A DNA stretch of 64,000 nucleotides from Paraburkholderia flava (GTDB lineage: Bacteria; Pseudomonadota; Gammaproteobacteria; Burkholderiales; Burkholderiaceae). The stretch spans positions 62,001 to 126,000 of the forward strand of contig NZ_SMRO01000002.1 in NCBI RefSeq assembly GCF_004359985.1, read 5' to 3'. Positions within the stretch are counted from its first letter, which is position 1, and every line of letters begins with the position of its first letter. The notes under the pieces were generated by a model. That model was not told the DNA's origin. It did no database searches and worked only from the letters and a program-made list of their open reading frames with translations. Positions 47,317 to 57,697 of the stretch are shown piece by piece. Made by a program: the position numbers and the translations under genes.

Positions 47317-48033
47317 TCACTCAGCCACGCCGCGCAACCGCCTGTCGAGCACATCCAGCTGCTCCGGCGTCCCCACATTCTCCCAATAGCCTTCGTACAG
47401 CTCACCGGTGGCACGCCGTTGCGCAATCGTGTCGCGGTAATACGGCGTGAGCGCGCGCCGCGTGCCGGGCGCGAGATCGCGGAACATCCGCGTGTCGTAG
47501 AGTCCGATGCTGCCGAACGTATAGCGTGACGCGCCGTCGAGCGACAGCACATCGCCGTCGAGCGCGAAATCGCCTTTGAGATGAAACGGCGGGTTCGGCA
47601 CCATCACCAGATGCATCCCCGGCTCGGGCAGCGCCGCGAGCGCGGCGGCCTTCGAACGTAGCGACGCATAATCGAAATCGGCATACACATCGCCGGCCAC
47701 CGCGACAAAAATAGAATCCGACGAAGGCGCAAGCAGCGGCAACGCGTACGCGATGCCACCCGCCGTTTCGAGCGCGTCATGTTCGGCCGAATAGCACAAC
47801 GTCACGCCCCAACGCGAACCGTCACCGAGCGCCGCTTCGATCTGCTCTCCGAGCCACGCGTGATTGATCACGACGGTCTCGAAGCCCGCCTGCGCGAGCC
47901 GTTCGATCTGCCAGACGATTAATGGCTTGCCACCCGCATCGAGCAGCGGCTTCGGGCGCGTGTCGGTGAGCGGGCGCATCCGTTCGCCGCGTCCGGCGGC
48001 GAAGATCATCGCGGTGGTGAGCAGGGAGGACAT
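47317..48033 (-). CDS. murU: N-acetylmuramate 1-phosphate uridylyltransferase MurU
   Basis: Nucleotidyltransferase that makes UDP-MurNAc from MurNAc 1-phosphate in peptidoglycan recycling. The 238-residue form begins MSSLLTTAMIFAAGRGERMR, giving the sugar-nucleotidyltransferase loop AAGRGERMRPLTDTRPKPLL at 12-31. VAVAGDVYADFDY supplies the metal-binding Asp, and YEGYWENVGTPEQLDVLDRRL is the C-terminal signature. It lies 11 nt after amgK on the same strand, the known AmgK-MurU salvage pair, which bypasses early UDP-MurNAc synthesis. Read alone it could be another NDP-sugar pyrophosphorylase; the pairing decides. Confidence 0.9.
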   Translation of the reverse strand: MSSLLTTAMIFAAGRGERMRPLTDTRPKPLLDAGGKPLIVWQIERLAQAGFETVVINHAWLGEQIEAALGDGSRWGVTLCYSAEHDALETAGGIAYALPLLAPSSDSIFVAVAGDVYADFDYASLRSKAAALAALPEPGMHLVMVPNPPFHLKGDFALDGDVLSLDGASRYTFGSIGLYDTRMFRDLAPGTRRALTPYYRDTIAQRRATGELYEGYWENVGTPEQLDVLDRRLRGVAE

Positions 48034-48044
48034 CGGGCCGTGCG

Positions 48045-49136
48045 TCAGAACGTGTAGCCGGTTTCGGCCCCGCGGCCTTCGAGTTCGTCGAGCAGCTTCG
48101 CGAACGGCCCGAGCGGCCGGTAGCGTTCGGCGACCTTGCGCGCATAGCCGATGAAGCGCGGCAGATCCGGCAGATAGTGCGGCTTGTGATCGCGATAGTT
48201 GATCCGGCAGAACAGGCCCAGCACCTTGATGTGCCGCTGCAGACCCATCCATTCGAGCTGCCGGTAGAACTCGCCGAAATCCGCATCGACCGGCAGGCCA
48301 GCTTTCTTCGCGTGCTCCCAGTAATACGCGAAGCAGTCGAGTTCGAACGCCTCGTCCCAGCTCAGGAACGCGTCGCGCAGCAGCGACGCGACGTCGTAGG
48401 TGATCGGGCCATACACCGCGTCCTGGAAGTCGAGCACGCCGGGGTTCGGACTCGCGACCATCAGATTGCGTGGCATGAAATCGCGCAGCATGAACACCTG
48501 CGGCTGCGCCTTCGCGCTCGCGATCAGCAGCGCGAACGTGCGATCGAGCACGCCGCGCATCGTATCGTCGACTTCCCGATTCAGATGCCTTCCGACGAAC
48601 CACTCGGGCATCAACTCCATCTCGCGGCGCAGGAAGGCTTCGTCGAACGGCGGCAGCACGTCTTCACGCGATGCGAGTTGCCAGCGGATCAGCGTATCGA
48701 GCGCATCGCGCATCAGCTTGCGAGCGTCGCCGTTGCCACCCTCGCCGGCGTCGCGCAGTGCATTGAGATAAGAATCGGTGCCGAGATCGGTGACGAGCAT
48801 GAAGCCCGCGTCGAAATCCGCTTCGAGCACGCGCGGCACGTGCACGCCCGCATCGGCGAGCAGTCCGGCGACCTGCGCGAATTCGCGGCATTTCTCGGGC
48901 GGCGGCGCATCGACCGCGATCAGCGTCGCGGCGTTCGCACCGGTGGCGTCGGAGTCGGCGCGTCCAGTCAGACGAAAGTAACGGCGAAAGCTCGCGTCGG
49001 CGGACGCGGGAGCGAGGGAGGCGAGATCGAGACCATAACGGCTGTCGTAGCGGCGAAGCCAGGTGCCCAGCTGGTCGAGGCGAGCATCGGACGCATCGGA
49101 GGCGGAGGAACGGGGCGGGACAGCGTTCTGCGTCAT
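48045..49136 (-). CDS. amgK: N-acetylmuramate/N-acetylglucosamine kinase AmgK
   Basis: Anomeric sugar kinase that phosphorylates MurNAc at C1 using ATP, upstream of MurU. It is a 363-residue aminoglycoside-phosphotransferase-fold protein. SADASFRRYFRL near residue 46 is the AmgK-type N-terminal nucleotide segment. The catalytic loop reads MLRDFMPRNLMV, with the Asp acting as base and Asn binding Mg; VLDFQDAVYGPITYDVASLLRD is the DFG-equivalent metal site. The start MTQNAVPPRSSA follows the first in-frame ATG after the divergent lptD region. MurU follows after 11 nt. Divergent lptD begins 220 nt away. Confidence 0.92.
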   Translation of the reverse strand: MTQNAVPPRSSASDASDARLDQLGTWLRRYDSRYGLDLASLAPASADASFRRYFRLTGRADSDATGANAATLIAVDAPPPEKCREFAQVAGLLADAGVHVPRVLEADFDAGFMLVTDLGTDSYLNALRDAGEGGNGDARKLMRDALDTLIRWQLASREDVLPPFDEAFLRREMELMPEWFVGRHLNREVDDTMRGVLDRTFALLIASAKAQPQVFMLRDFMPRNLMVASPNPGVLDFQDAVYGPITYDVASLLRDAFLSWDEAFELDCFAYYWEHAKKAGLPVDADFGEFYRQLEWMGLQRHIKVLGLFCRINYRDHKPHYLPDLPRFIGYARKVAERYRPLGPFAKLLDELEGRGAETGYTF

Positions 49137-49356
49137 GAAAACCGGGGGCTGGATCAGAGGGGCTACGTCTTGCCATATAATACCCCACGACTTTTTTGAC
49201 GCGGCTCGCGCCAGTCTCGCAGGTCCGTTCCACTGCCCGCCCCGCACGCGTGAGCGTGTAATTTTTTGTGCGCATCCCGGCTGTCACGGTCCGATTGCGC
49301 AGGCGGCAAATCGTGACTGCAGACGTTGACCGCCGGGCCGATTCGCCAAACCATAC

Positions 49357-51738
49357 ATGCCGCCAAGACAGCTTTTTTCAACGACTCTCACTGCTGACGG
49401 CCTGCCGCGCAGAAGGCGACTTGTCGCGGCGTTGATCGCCGTGCCGGGTCTCGTGCCTGCGCTCGCGCACGCGCAACTGGCGGGCGAGGCTGCGCAGCCG
49501 CAGTCGCTCGATGCACCGTGGGGCCTGCGGCTCGCGCCCCAGCTCGAAGAGCATCCGCTCGCCAACGGCCAGAAACCGGCGACCTTCGTGCTCGGCGACA
49601 CCACCACCGGCACCTCCGAGCAGGACATGGCTGCGAAGGGCGCGGCCGAAGTGCGTCGCAATAACGCGGTCATCAAGGCCGACGCGCTGCATTACGACCA
49701 GGACACCGACATGGCCGACGCATACGGCCATGTCCACATCGCGAACAACGGTGCGACGTTCATCGGGCCGGAAGCGCATATGAAGGTGGAGTCGAGCGAG
49801 GGCTACATGCCCGCGCCGAAGTACCGCTTCACGGCGACAGGCGGTTCGGGCAGCGCGCAGCGCGTCGACATGCTCGACAACGAGCGCTCGGTGTTCACGA
49901 GCGGCACGTACACCGCGTGCCAGTGCGAGACGAATCCGGCGTGGTACATCAAGGGCTCGGAGTTCGACTTCGATACCGGCGCCGACGAAGGCGTCGCGCA
50001 CAACGGCATCCTGTTCTTCCAGGGCGTGCCGGTGTTCGCGAGCCCGTGGCTGTCGTTTCCGCTGTCCGGCGAACGGCGCAGCGGCGTGCTGCCGCCGATC
50101 GCGTCGCTGAGTTCGAACAACGGTTTTGAAATCACGGTTCCGTACTACTTCAACATCGCACCGAACCGCGATCTGACGCTGACGCCGCGCTACCTGTCGA
50201 AGCGCGGTCTGCAGACCCAGGCGAGCTTCCGTTATCTGTCGCCGACGTACTCCGGCACGATCACCGGCGAATTCCTGCCGGACGACCGGATCACGAAGAC
50301 GAACCGCTACGCGCTGTACATCCAGCACAACCAGAACTTCGGCAACGGGTTCGCGGGCTACATTAGCTACAACAAGGTTTCGGACAACACGTATCCGGAA
50401 GACCTGTCGTCGGCGACGAACCAGTTCCTCAACGGTACGCAGCTGCTGTACCAGCAGGAAGCAGGCGTCACGTACAACAACGGGCCGTGGTCGGTGCTCG
50501 CGCGCGAGCAGCACTGGCAGACGCTGGTGCCGTCCGCGCCGCCGTATGGTCGCGAGCCGCAGTTGAACGTGAAGTACGCGAAGTACAACGTCGGCGGCTT
50601 CGACTTCGGCGCGGAAGCCGACTACACGCGCTTCCGCATCACGACAGCCGACACGACCGAAGGCGACCGGGTGCTGTTCAACCCGTACCTGTCGTATTCG
50701 CTCGTCGGGCCGGGTTACTTCGTCACGCCGAAGGTGCAGTGGCACTTCGCGTCTTACGACCTCAGTAACATCGGCCAGTCGCTGGTGGGGACGCCTGCGC
50801 TGGCCGGCCAGCCGAAGAATTTCACCGAGTCGGTGCCGACGTTCTCGTTCGACACCGGGCTGATCTTCGACCGCTCGGTGCGTCTGTTCGGCGAGGATTT
50901 CATCCAGACGCTCGAGCCGCGGCTCTATTACGTCTACACGCCGTACCGCAATCAGGACTTCGCGCCGCTGTTCGACACCGCCGATTCCGACTTCGGTCTC
51001 GCGGAAATCTTCACGCCGAATACTTTCGTCGGCAACGACCGGATCGCCGACGCGAACCGGCTGACCGCGGCGATCACCACGCGCTTCCTGAACCCCGCGA
51101 CCGGCGACGAGCGCGCGCGCTTCGTGATCGCGCAGCAGTACTACTTCCAGGACCAGCGCGTCACGCTGATTCCGGGCCAGGGCAGCGCGCAGGCGCGGCA
51201 CTCGGACCTGATCGCGGGCGCGTCGCTGAAGCTCGGGGCCGGTTTCGCTTCGGAAACTGCGTTCCAATATAATGCGGACAACAATCAGCTGGTCAAGACC
51301 AGCATCGGCTTCGGGTTCAGCCCGGAGACGGGCAAGGTGATCAATCTGGCGTATCGGTACACGCGGGCGAATACGACGCTCGACAACCAGCCGATCAACC
51401 AGATCCTGATCTCGGGTCAGTGGCCGATCACGCATCGGATATACGGGGTAGGGCGGATCAACTACGACATGCGCGGCCACCGGATCGTCGACGGACTGAT
51501 CGGGATGCAGTACGACGCGGACTGCTGGACGCTCGGTGTCGGCGTGCAGACTTACGCGAACGGGATCAACACGACGGGCAGCCAGACGTCCAGCAAGCGC
51601 TTCCTCGCGCAGCTGACGTTCAAGGGCCTGTCGAGCGTCGACAACGGGCTGGTGACGGCTTTCCGCGCGAGCGTGGCGGGTTATACGCCGCTACCCCCGC
51701 CGCTGCCGCCCGAGGCGCGTTTCAGCAATTACGAATGA
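49357..51738 (+). CDS. lptD: LPS-assembly protein LptD
   Basis: Outer-membrane beta-barrel that inserts lipopolysaccharide into the outer leaflet with LptE. The 793-residue protein has a signal peptide (to about ALAHAQ, residue 40), an LptA/OstA-like periplasmic domain (~75-170: [24 protein letters not shown]) and a long barrel domain. [25 protein letters not shown] and [17 protein letters not shown] are family motifs. Only three cysteines are present, Cys188, Cys190 and Cys723, fewer than the four of E. coli, so only one interdomain disulfide is likely. surA, pdxA and rsmA follow in the same direction. Confidence 0.95.
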   Translation: MPPRQLFSTTLTADGLPRRRRLVAALIAVPGLVPALAHAQLAGEAAQPQSLDAPWGLRLAPQLEEHPLANGQKPATFVLGDTTTGTSEQDMAAKGAAEVRRNNAVIKADALHYDQDTDMADAYGHVHIANNGATFIGPEAHMKVESSEGYMPAPKYRFTATGGSGSAQRVDMLDNERSVFTSGTYTACQCETNPAWYIKGSEFDFDTGADEGVAHNGILFFQGVPVFASPWLSFPLSGERRSGVLPPIASLSSNNGFEITVPYYFNIAPNRDLTLTPRYLSKRGLQTQASFRYLSPTYSGTITGEFLPDDRITKTNRYALYIQHNQNFGNGFAGYISYNKVSDNTYPEDLSSATNQFLNGTQLLYQQEAGVTYNNGPWSVLAREQHWQTLVPSAPPYGREPQLNVKYAKYNVGGFDFGAEADYTRFRITTADTTEGDRVLFNPYLSYSLVGPGYFVTPKVQWHFASYDLSNIGQSLVGTPALAGQPKNFTESVPTFSFDTGLIFDRSVRLFGEDFIQTLEPRLYYVYTPYRNQDFAPLFDTADSDFGLAEIFTPNTFVGNDRIADANRLTAAITTRFLNPATGDERARFVIAQQYYFQDQRVTLIPGQGSAQARHSDLIAGASLKLGAGFASETAFQYNADNNQLVKTSIGFGFSPETGKVINLAYRYTRANTTLDNQPINQILISGQWPITHRIYGVGRINYDMRGHRIVDGLIGMQYDADCWTLGVGVQTYANGINTTGSQTSSKRFLAQLTFKGLSSVDNGLVTAFRASVAGYTPLPPPLPPEARFSNYE

Positions 51739-51815
51739 CGGTCGCCCGATCATTTATAAAATGCGCAAAGACGGGCGAGGGCGCGCCCGGCATCAATGGA
51801 GTATCTGTGGGAATC

Positions 51816-53180
51816 ATGAAAAAGCTTCGCTTGGCAACGCTCGCGGCGGGTCTCGCCGCCGCCGCGTCTTTCCTGCTGGTCGCGCCGGCGCAGGCGCAAG
51901 CTCTGCGCGCCGCGGATAACGGCCAGACCGTCGACACCATCGCCGCGGTCGTCAACGACGGCGTGATCACGCAGCGCGAGCTCGACCAGCGCGCGGGCCT
52001 GATCGTGCATCGGCTCAACCAGCAGAACGCGCCGGTGCCGCCTGCCGACCAGTTGCGGCAGCAGGTGCTGAACCAGATGGTGCTCGAGCGTATCCAGCTG
52101 CAGAAGGCGCGCGAAGACGGCATCACCGTCGACGACGCAGCCGTGCAGCGCACGCTCGAACGGCTCGCGCAGGCGAACAACATGACGCTCGATATCTATC
52201 GCGCGCGCATCGTGGCGCAAGGCGTGCCCTGGTCGACGTTCACCAACGACGCCCGCACCGAACTGATCCTGCAACGTCTGCGTGAGAAGGAAGTAGACAG
52301 CAAGGTCACCGTGTCGGACGCGGAAGTCGCGAACTACATCGCGAGCCAGCGCGGACCGAACGTGGGGCTCACGAGCGATCTGCGCTTCGAGCACATCCTG
52401 CTGAAGGCGCCGCTCAACGCGTCGGAGACCGACATCGAAGCCGCGCAGCAGAAAGCGCAGGCGCTGCTGAAGGAAGCCGTCGGCGGCGCGAATTTCGAGA
52501 AGCTCGCGAAGGCCAACTCGCAGGCAGCGGATGCATCGAAGGGCGGCGACATGGGTTTCCAGCCGCCCGCGCAACTGCCGCCTGATTTCGTGAAGGCCGC
52601 GTCGGCGCTGCGTCCCGGCCAGGTGAATCCGGATGTGATCCGCACGAACGATGGTTTCGAGATCATGCGTCTCGTCGATCGCCGCTCGGGCCAGGGCACA
52701 TCGTCGGATGCGCCGAAACTGACGCAGACGCACGTGCGCCACATCCTGCTGCGCGTCGGCGACGGCATGTCGGAACCGGCCGCGCGTCAGAAGCTGCTCG
52801 AAATCAAGCGTGAAATCGCCGACGGCGGCGACTTCGCGAAATTCGCGCGCACGTACTCGCAGGACGGTTCGGCGTCGCAGGGCGGCGACCTTGGCTGGAT
52901 CAGCCCCGGCGAAACGGTGCCTGAATTCGAGCGCGCGATGAACAGCCTGCAGGACGGTCAGATCAGCGACCCGGTCCGCAGCGAATACGGCTACCACCTG
53001 ATCCAGGTGCTGGGCCGCCGCGAAGCCGAAGGGTCGGTGTCGCAGCAGATGGATCTCGCGCGTCAGGCGATCGGTCAGCGCAAGGCCGAACAGGCTTACG
53101 CCGACTGGCTGCGTCAGCTGCGCGATACCGCGTACGTCGACTACAAGGCCGGTCCGATCACCGGCACGGCGGCACCATAA
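51816..53180 (+). CDS. surA: Periplasmic peptidyl-prolyl isomerase / chaperone SurA
   Basis: Chaperone for outer-membrane proteins including LptD. The 454-residue form starts [21 protein letters not shown] with a signal peptide ending near APAQAQA; a GTG three codons upstream has a better-placed GGAG and is an alternative start. The N-terminal SurA domain ([22 protein letters not shown]) precedes two parvulin domains: [10 protein letters not shown] with GGDMGF, and [13 protein letters not shown] with [11 protein letters not shown]. It begins 77 nt after lptD and is followed by pdxA after 13 nt. The lptD-surA-pdxA-rsmA order is conserved widely in Proteobacteria. Confidence 0.95.
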   Translation: MKKLRLATLAAGLAAAASFLLVAPAQAQALRAADNGQTVDTIAAVVNDGVITQRELDQRAGLIVHRLNQQNAPVPPADQLRQQVLNQMVLERIQLQKAREDGITVDDAAVQRTLERLAQANNMTLDIYRARIVAQGVPWSTFTNDARTELILQRLREKEVDSKVTVSDAEVANYIASQRGPNVGLTSDLRFEHILLKAPLNASETDIEAAQQKAQALLKEAVGGANFEKLAKANSQAADASKGGDMGFQPPAQLPPDFVKAASALRPGQVNPDVIRTNDGFEIMRLVDRRSGQGTSSDAPKLTQTHVRHILLRVGDGMSEPAARQKLLEIKREIADGGDFAKFARTYSQDGSASQGGDLGWISPGETVPEFERAMNSLQDGQISDPVRSEYGYHLIQVLGRREAEGSVSQQMDLARQAIGQRKAEQAYADWLRQLRDTAYVDYKAGPITGTAAP

Positions 53181-53193
53181 CTTCATCGTCATC

Positions 53194-54186
53194 ATGACGC
53201 AAGCCTCCCCGCCGCTGCGGATCGCGATCACGACCGGCGAACCCGCCGGCGTCGGTCCCGAGCTGACCGTGCAGGCGCTGGCGGGCGCGGCTGCCCGCTG
53301 GCCCGACGCACACTTCACCGTACTCGGCGATGCCGCGCTGCTCGCGCAGCGCGCGCAGGCCGTGCGCGTCGACCTGGCCGCACTGCCGGCCGCGCATGTG
53401 TGTGTCGCGCACTGGCCGCTCGCCGTGCCGTCGCAGGCGGGCAAGCTCGATGCGGCCAACGGTCTTTACGTACTCAAGCTGCTCGACATCGCGATCGACG
53501 GTGCGCTTGCCGGCACGTTCGACGCGATCGTCACTGCACCGCTGCAAAAAAGCACGATCAACGATGCAGGCGTGCCCTTCACCGGCCACACCGAATATCT
53601 CGCGGAGCGCACGCATACGCCGCAGGTCGTGATGATGCTCGCGGGCACCAGCGAGCCGCCGCTGCGCGTCGCGCTCGCGACGACGCATCTGCCGTTGAAG
53701 GACGTCTCCGCCGCGCTCACGATCGACGGTCTGCTCGGCACGCTGCGCATCGTCGACGGCGATCTGCGCCGGCATCTCGGCGTATCCGCACCGCGCATCC
53801 TCGTGACCGGCCTGAACCCGCACGCGGGCGAGAACGGCTACCTGGGCCACGAGGAAATCGACGTGATCGCGCCGGCGCTCAAACGCGCAAAAGACGAAGG
53901 CATCGATGCACGCGGCCCGTATCCGGCCGACACGCTGTTCCAGCCGCGTTATCTGAGAGACGCCGACTGCGTGCTCGCGATGTTCCATGACCAGGGCCTG
54001 CCGGTACTCAAGTATGCGACGTTCGGCGAAGGCATCAACGTGACGCTCGGTCTGCCGATCATCCGCACGTCGGTCGATCACGGCACCGCGCTCGATCTCG
54101 CCGGCACCGGCCGCGCCGATGCGGGCAGCCTGATCGCCGCGATCGATACCGCCGTTTCGATGGCGCGCCATCGCCGCGCATCCTGA
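53194..54186 (+). CDS. pdxA: 4-hydroxythreonine-4-phosphate dehydrogenase PdxA
   Basis: NAD(P)-dependent enzyme of the DXP-dependent vitamin B6 pathway. The 330-residue protein begins [15 protein letters not shown] after the initiator region. [29 protein letters not shown] holds the substrate and metal-binding His, and [20 protein letters not shown] and [41 protein letters not shown] supply the other conserved motifs. It lies between surA and rsmA, the usual operon position. The start ATG at 53194 is 13 nt after the surA stop. Confidence 0.95.
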   Translation: MTQASPPLRIAITTGEPAGVGPELTVQALAGAAARWPDAHFTVLGDAALLAQRAQAVRVDLAALPAAHVCVAHWPLAVPSQAGKLDAANGLYVLKLLDIAIDGALAGTFDAIVTAPLQKSTINDAGVPFTGHTEYLAERTHTPQVVMMLAGTSEPPLRVALATTHLPLKDVSAALTIDGLLGTLRIVDGDLRRHLGVSAPRILVTGLNPHAGENGYLGHEEIDVIAPALKRAKDEGIDARGPYPADTLFQPRYLRDADCVLAMFHDQGLPVLKYATFGEGINVTLGLPIIRTSVDHGTALDLAGTGRADAGSLIAAIDTAVSMARHRRAS

Positions 54187-54224
54187 TTTACAGTCTGACC
54201 TTTTCTTTTTCTGGCGTTTCTTCG

Positions 54225-55052
54225 ATGTCCACCAGCCGACAGCACCAAGGCCATTTCGCGCGCAAGCGTTTCGGGCAGAACTTTCTGGTCGATACGGGCG
54301 TGATCGATTCGATCGTCGATCTGATCCGGCCGCAGCGCGGCGAACGCATGGTCGAGATCGGACCGGGCCTCGGTGCATTAACAGGCCCGCTGATCGAACG
54401 CCTCGCCACACCTGATGCGCCGCTGCACGCGGTCGAACTGGATCGCGATCTGATCGGCCGGCTGCAGAAGCAGTTCGGTCCGCTGCTCGAACTGCATGCG
54501 GGCGATGCGCTCGCCTTCGACTTCGCCGCGCTGGCCGACCCGAACGCGACGAAGCCGACGCTGCGTATCGTCGGCAATCTGCCGTACAACATCTCGAGCC
54601 CGCTGCTGTTTCACCTCACTACGTTCGCATCGTGCGTGATCGACCAGCACTTCATGCTGCAGAACGAAGTGGTCGAACGGATGGTCGCGGAGCCGGGCAG
54701 CAAGGCGTTCAGCCGGTTGTCGGTGATGCTGCAGTATCGCTATGTGATCGACAAGCAGCTCGACGTGCCGCCCGAATCGTTCCAGCCGCCGCCGAAGGTC
54801 GATTCGGCGATCGTGCGGATGATTCCGTACGAGCCGCACGAGCTCGCGCCCGTCGACGTCGGTGTGCTCGGTGAAGTGGTCACTGCTGCGTTCTCGCAGC
54901 GTCGCAAGATGCTGCGCAATACGCTGGCGGCGTATCGCGATTCGGTGGATTTCGACGCGCTCGGATTCGATCTCGCGCGGCGTGCTGAAGACGTGCCGGT
55001 CGCAGAGTATGTGACGCTCGCGCAGACGGTGATGGCTGCCGCCGAGCGCTGA
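54225..55052 (+). CDS. rsmA: 16S rRNA dimethyladenosine methyltransferase RsmA (KsgA)
   Basis: Dimethylates the two adjacent adenosines in helix 45 of 16S rRNA during small-subunit maturation. The 275-residue protein begins near [22 protein letters not shown], the KsgA signature. [16 protein letters not shown] is the SAM loop, and [17 protein letters not shown] carries the NLPY catalytic motif. [16 protein letters not shown] is the conserved C-terminal segment. It closes the lptD-surA-pdxA-rsmA run and is convergent with the DMT transporter (12-nt gap); I see no terminator between them. Confidence 0.96.
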   Translation: MSTSRQHQGHFARKRFGQNFLVDTGVIDSIVDLIRPQRGERMVEIGPGLGALTGPLIERLATPDAPLHAVELDRDLIGRLQKQFGPLLELHAGDALAFDFAALADPNATKPTLRIVGNLPYNISSPLLFHLTTFASCVIDQHFMLQNEVVERMVAEPGSKAFSRLSVMLQYRYVIDKQLDVPPESFQPPPKVDSAIVRMIPYEPHELAPVDVGVLGEVVTAAFSQRRKMLRNTLAAYRDSVDFDALGFDLARRAEDVPVAEYVTLAQTVMAAAER

Positions 55053-55064
55053 ATACCGTAGTGC

Positions 55065-56012
55065 TTAAGCGTCGCTGCGCTTCACCCGCCGCGCAGGCGC
55101 ATTGACGAACCCGATCCCCACCAGCACCAGCACCGCCGCTGCGAGAAAGCGTCCGCTGAACGATTCGCCGAGCAGCAGCACGCCGAACGTGACGCCGAAC
55201 AGCGGCGTGAGAAACGAGAACACCGACAGCCTCGATGCGATATAGCGCGTCAGCAGCCAGAACCACACCAGATAGCTGACGAACGCGACGACCACCGCCT
55301 GGTACGCGAGACTCGCGAGCGCGAGCGGCGTCACCGTATCGACATGCGTTTCGCCGAGCATCGCCGCAAGACCCAGCAGCACGACCGCCGACACCGCGAG
55401 CTGATACAGCAGCGTCTTGCTCGCGCTCGTGTGTGCGAGCCGTGTCCCGCGAATCACCACCGTCGTCGCGGCCCACGCGATACCGCCCAGCACACCGAGC
55501 GCATCGCCTGCGACGCCCGCGAGCGTCGAACCGTGACCGTGATTCGCAGGCCGTACGAAGCCGTCGGCGAATGCGAGCGCGATGCCCGCGAACGCGATCG
55601 CAATGCCGACCCACTGCATGCGCCGCATCCGCTCGCCGGCGACGAACAGATGCAGCCCCAGCGCAGTGAAGCACGGCGCGGTGTAGAGGAACACGGCCAT
55701 CCGCGTGGCGCTCGTCAGCGACAGCCCGATGAAGATGCACACGAACTCGGTAGCGAACAGCACGCCGGCGAGCAGCCCCGCGCCGAGCGTGCCGTCCCGG
55801 TCGAACAACGGCGTGCCGCGCGCGCGGGCCCAGCCCCATACCAGCAGCGTCGCGATGGTGGAACGCAGGCCTGCCTGGAACACCGGCGGGATTGCGACGT
55901 TCGCGCTCTTGATCGCGACCTGCTGCAGTCCCCAGATCGCGCACAGCACGATCATCAGCGTGATCGCGAAGCCATCGGGAGCGCGGCGCGTGGCCGGCGT
56001 GGCGGTGCTCAT
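55065..56012 (-). CDS. EamA/DMT-superfamily transporter
   Basis: A 315-residue inner-membrane protein with about ten hydrophobic helices in two EamA repeats. The first repeat begins ITLMIVLCAIWGLQQVAIKSANVAIPPVFQAGLRS, containing the WG...PxxxxxxR pattern of DMT permeases; the second (LGGIAWAATTVVIRGTRL...) ends in an IGFVNAPARRVKRSDA tail. Substrates of such proteins range from amino acids to purines, and none can be assigned here. It faces rsmA in convergent orientation and is divergent from the porin gene with a 461-nt gap. Confidence 0.87.
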   Translation of the reverse strand: MSTATPATRRAPDGFAITLMIVLCAIWGLQQVAIKSANVAIPPVFQAGLRSTIATLLVWGWARARGTPLFDRDGTLGAGLLAGVLFATEFVCIFIGLSLTSATRMAVFLYTAPCFTALGLHLFVAGERMRRMQWVGIAIAFAGIALAFADGFVRPANHGHGSTLAGVAGDALGVLGGIAWAATTVVIRGTRLAHTSASKTLLYQLAVSAVVLLGLAAMLGETHVDTVTPLALASLAYQAVVVAFVSYLVWFWLLTRYIASRLSVFSFLTPLFGVTFGVLLLGESFSGRFLAAAVLVLVGIGFVNAPARRVKRSDA

Positions 56013-56473
56013 CGCGTGACCTTGTCGGGAAAAATGGTTGTCATCGTAGGGGTGTAGTGGGCGTACAGGACGATAGTGGCGCGATACAACCGCAAGCTAG
56101 GGTGTCTCGTACGCATCGTCTCCATGAAGGCCCCAGCCTGGCCGTACGATAGCAAACCCGCTTTGCCGCCGTCGCGATGACCCCAACCGCGTCAGGTGCT
56201 TCGGTGCAGCGCGCCATGTCTGCTCAGGCAATGACTGCACGGCTTCGCGGTGCGCGAAGAACGATGTTCTGCACACCGTGACGTTTTTTATATTCACGTG
56301 ACGCACGATGTACGACACGCGATAATCCGTCCGTCGACCGGCGGCGCTACACCACACCGCGCCGGCCGGTACGCGACACGACAGCGCGGCACACGGACCG
56401 CACGCGCGACGATCAATGTCTGAGAGAGCAAGACCCTATCCGATCAAGACGTCAATCACGAACAGGAGAAGGT
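56013..56473. other. 461-nt divergent region upstream of the porin
   Basis: Lies between the DMT transporter start and the porin start. It holds one plausible porin promoter (56298-56326) and an approximately 145-nt untranslated leader. An 86-codon minus-strand frame here is not convincing as a gene. I see no operator palindrome or RNA gene. Confidence 0.5.
56298..56326 (+). promoter_or_regulatory. Candidate sigma-70 promoter of the porin gene
   Basis: GTGACG (56298-56303) and GATAAT (56321-56326) are separated by 17 nt, in an AT-richer patch. It would give a leader of about 145 nt to the porin start, long enough for small-RNA control, which is common for porins but not shown here. Confidence 0.4.
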
Positions 56474-57589
56474 ATGAAGAAGCTCCGCAGCTGGGGTTAC
56501 GCCGTGTTGCCGGCCGCACTGGTCTGTCACGGCGCACACGCGCAATCGAGCGTCACGCTCTACGGCATCGCCGACGAAAGCATCCGCTACATGACCCACG
56601 CGAACCGCGCCGGCGATTCGTCGGTCGGGCTCGGCACCGGCGGGATGTCGCAAAGCCGTTGGGGATTGAAGGGCGTCGAGGATCTCGGCGACGGATGGTC
56701 GACGTTCTTCAAGCTCGAAAACCGCATCACCATCAACAACGGACAAAGCGATCCGACGCTGCCGTTCTTCAACGAAGCGCAAGTAGGTGTGCAGTCGAAT
56801 TCGTACGGTAAGCTGATCTTCGGTCGTCAGTTCAACGTGATGATCGAAGGCATCACGGTCGGCGGCTACGGCAGCAATCCGTGGATTCCGTACGACTTCA
56901 GTTTCCAGCCCGAAGTGACGATGTCCGGCGGGATCTGGACCAGCAACCAGGTGCAGTATCAGGCGCGTGTTCACGACGTGATGTTCGCGTTGGGCTACGC
57001 GTTCGGCGGCGTCGCGGGGAGTCCGTCGAACGGCACGCAGGTCGGCGCCGCGGCCGCATGGACACCGAAGGACATACCGGTCACGCTGGGCGGCGCGTAC
57101 CAGAACTCGAAGGACTCGGTGAACGGCGCCTCCGCGAAAGCATGGAGCGTCGGCGGCTCGTACACGTGGCAGAAGACGCGTTTCGCGATCGGCTACATCG
57201 TCAACCAGAACGACGCGGGCTTCAGCAATTTCGCAAACGGTCCGTTCACGGCGCCCGTGCTCGCGGCGCTGAAATACACGGACTTTTCGCGGCGCCGGAT
57301 GATACTCGGCGGCATCACGCAGCAGGTCGGCGCTGCATGGCATTTCGCCGCGAACGTGTGGCGCACGCTGCAGGACGGCAAGACGCACGCGCAGGACGGC
57401 TCGGCCTGGCAGTATCAACTGGTCGCGGACTACGCCCTGTCCAAACGCACCGACGTCTACGTCGAAACCGATTACTCGCTGTATCGCGGCGATCTGATCG
57501 GCGCGCAGTTGCAAGGCGTGAACGGCGTCGGCCTCGCGCAGAAGGGCTCGCAACTCGGCGTCATGGGCGGTATCCGGCATCTGTTCTGA
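56474..57589 (+). CDS. Gram-negative porin (OmpC-like, Burkholderia type)
   Basis: A 371-residue outer-membrane trimeric general porin. A signal peptide covers about 1-23 (WGYAVLPAALVCHGAHAQS). The mature protein begins SSVTLYGIADESIRYM, the type found in betaproteobacterial porins. SQSRWGLKGVEDLGDGWSTFFKLENRI and FGRQFNVMIEGI are barrel and loop-3-like motifs. The C-terminus GVMGGIRHLF ends in Phe as BAM-recognised porins do. The start has AGGAGAAGG directly upstream. It is a single gene with its own leader and candidate promoter. Confidence 0.92.
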   Translation: MKKLRSWGYAVLPAALVCHGAHAQSSVTLYGIADESIRYMTHANRAGDSSVGLGTGGMSQSRWGLKGVEDLGDGWSTFFKLENRITINNGQSDPTLPFFNEAQVGVQSNSYGKLIFGRQFNVMIEGITVGGYGSNPWIPYDFSFQPEVTMSGGIWTSNQVQYQARVHDVMFALGYAFGGVAGSPSNGTQVGAAAAWTPKDIPVTLGGAYQNSKDSVNGASAKAWSVGGSYTWQKTRFAIGYIVNQNDAGFSNFANGPFTAPVLAALKYTDFSRRRMILGGITQQVGAAWHFAANVWRTLQDGKTHAQDGSAWQYQLVADYALSKRTDVYVETDYSLYRGDLIGAQLQGVNGVGLAQKGSQLGVMGGIRHLF

Positions 57590-57697
57590 ACTGAACGCGC
57601 GCTGCGTTTTATCACGGCCGGGTTAGCTCGCCCGCGAGCGACCGCACGCGTTTTTCGGTACATTTATGGGCTCGATGTCCCGCAATAAGGAACTCCC

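Noticed and set aside
45255..47552. 765-codon minus-strand frame
   Set aside because: It is antisense to the ABC exporter, which has intact Walker A, signature and Walker B motifs.
56097..56357. 86-codon minus-strand gene in the porin upstream region
   Set aside because: No domain, no ribosome-binding site of note and no neighbour support; compositionally like random intergenic sequence.
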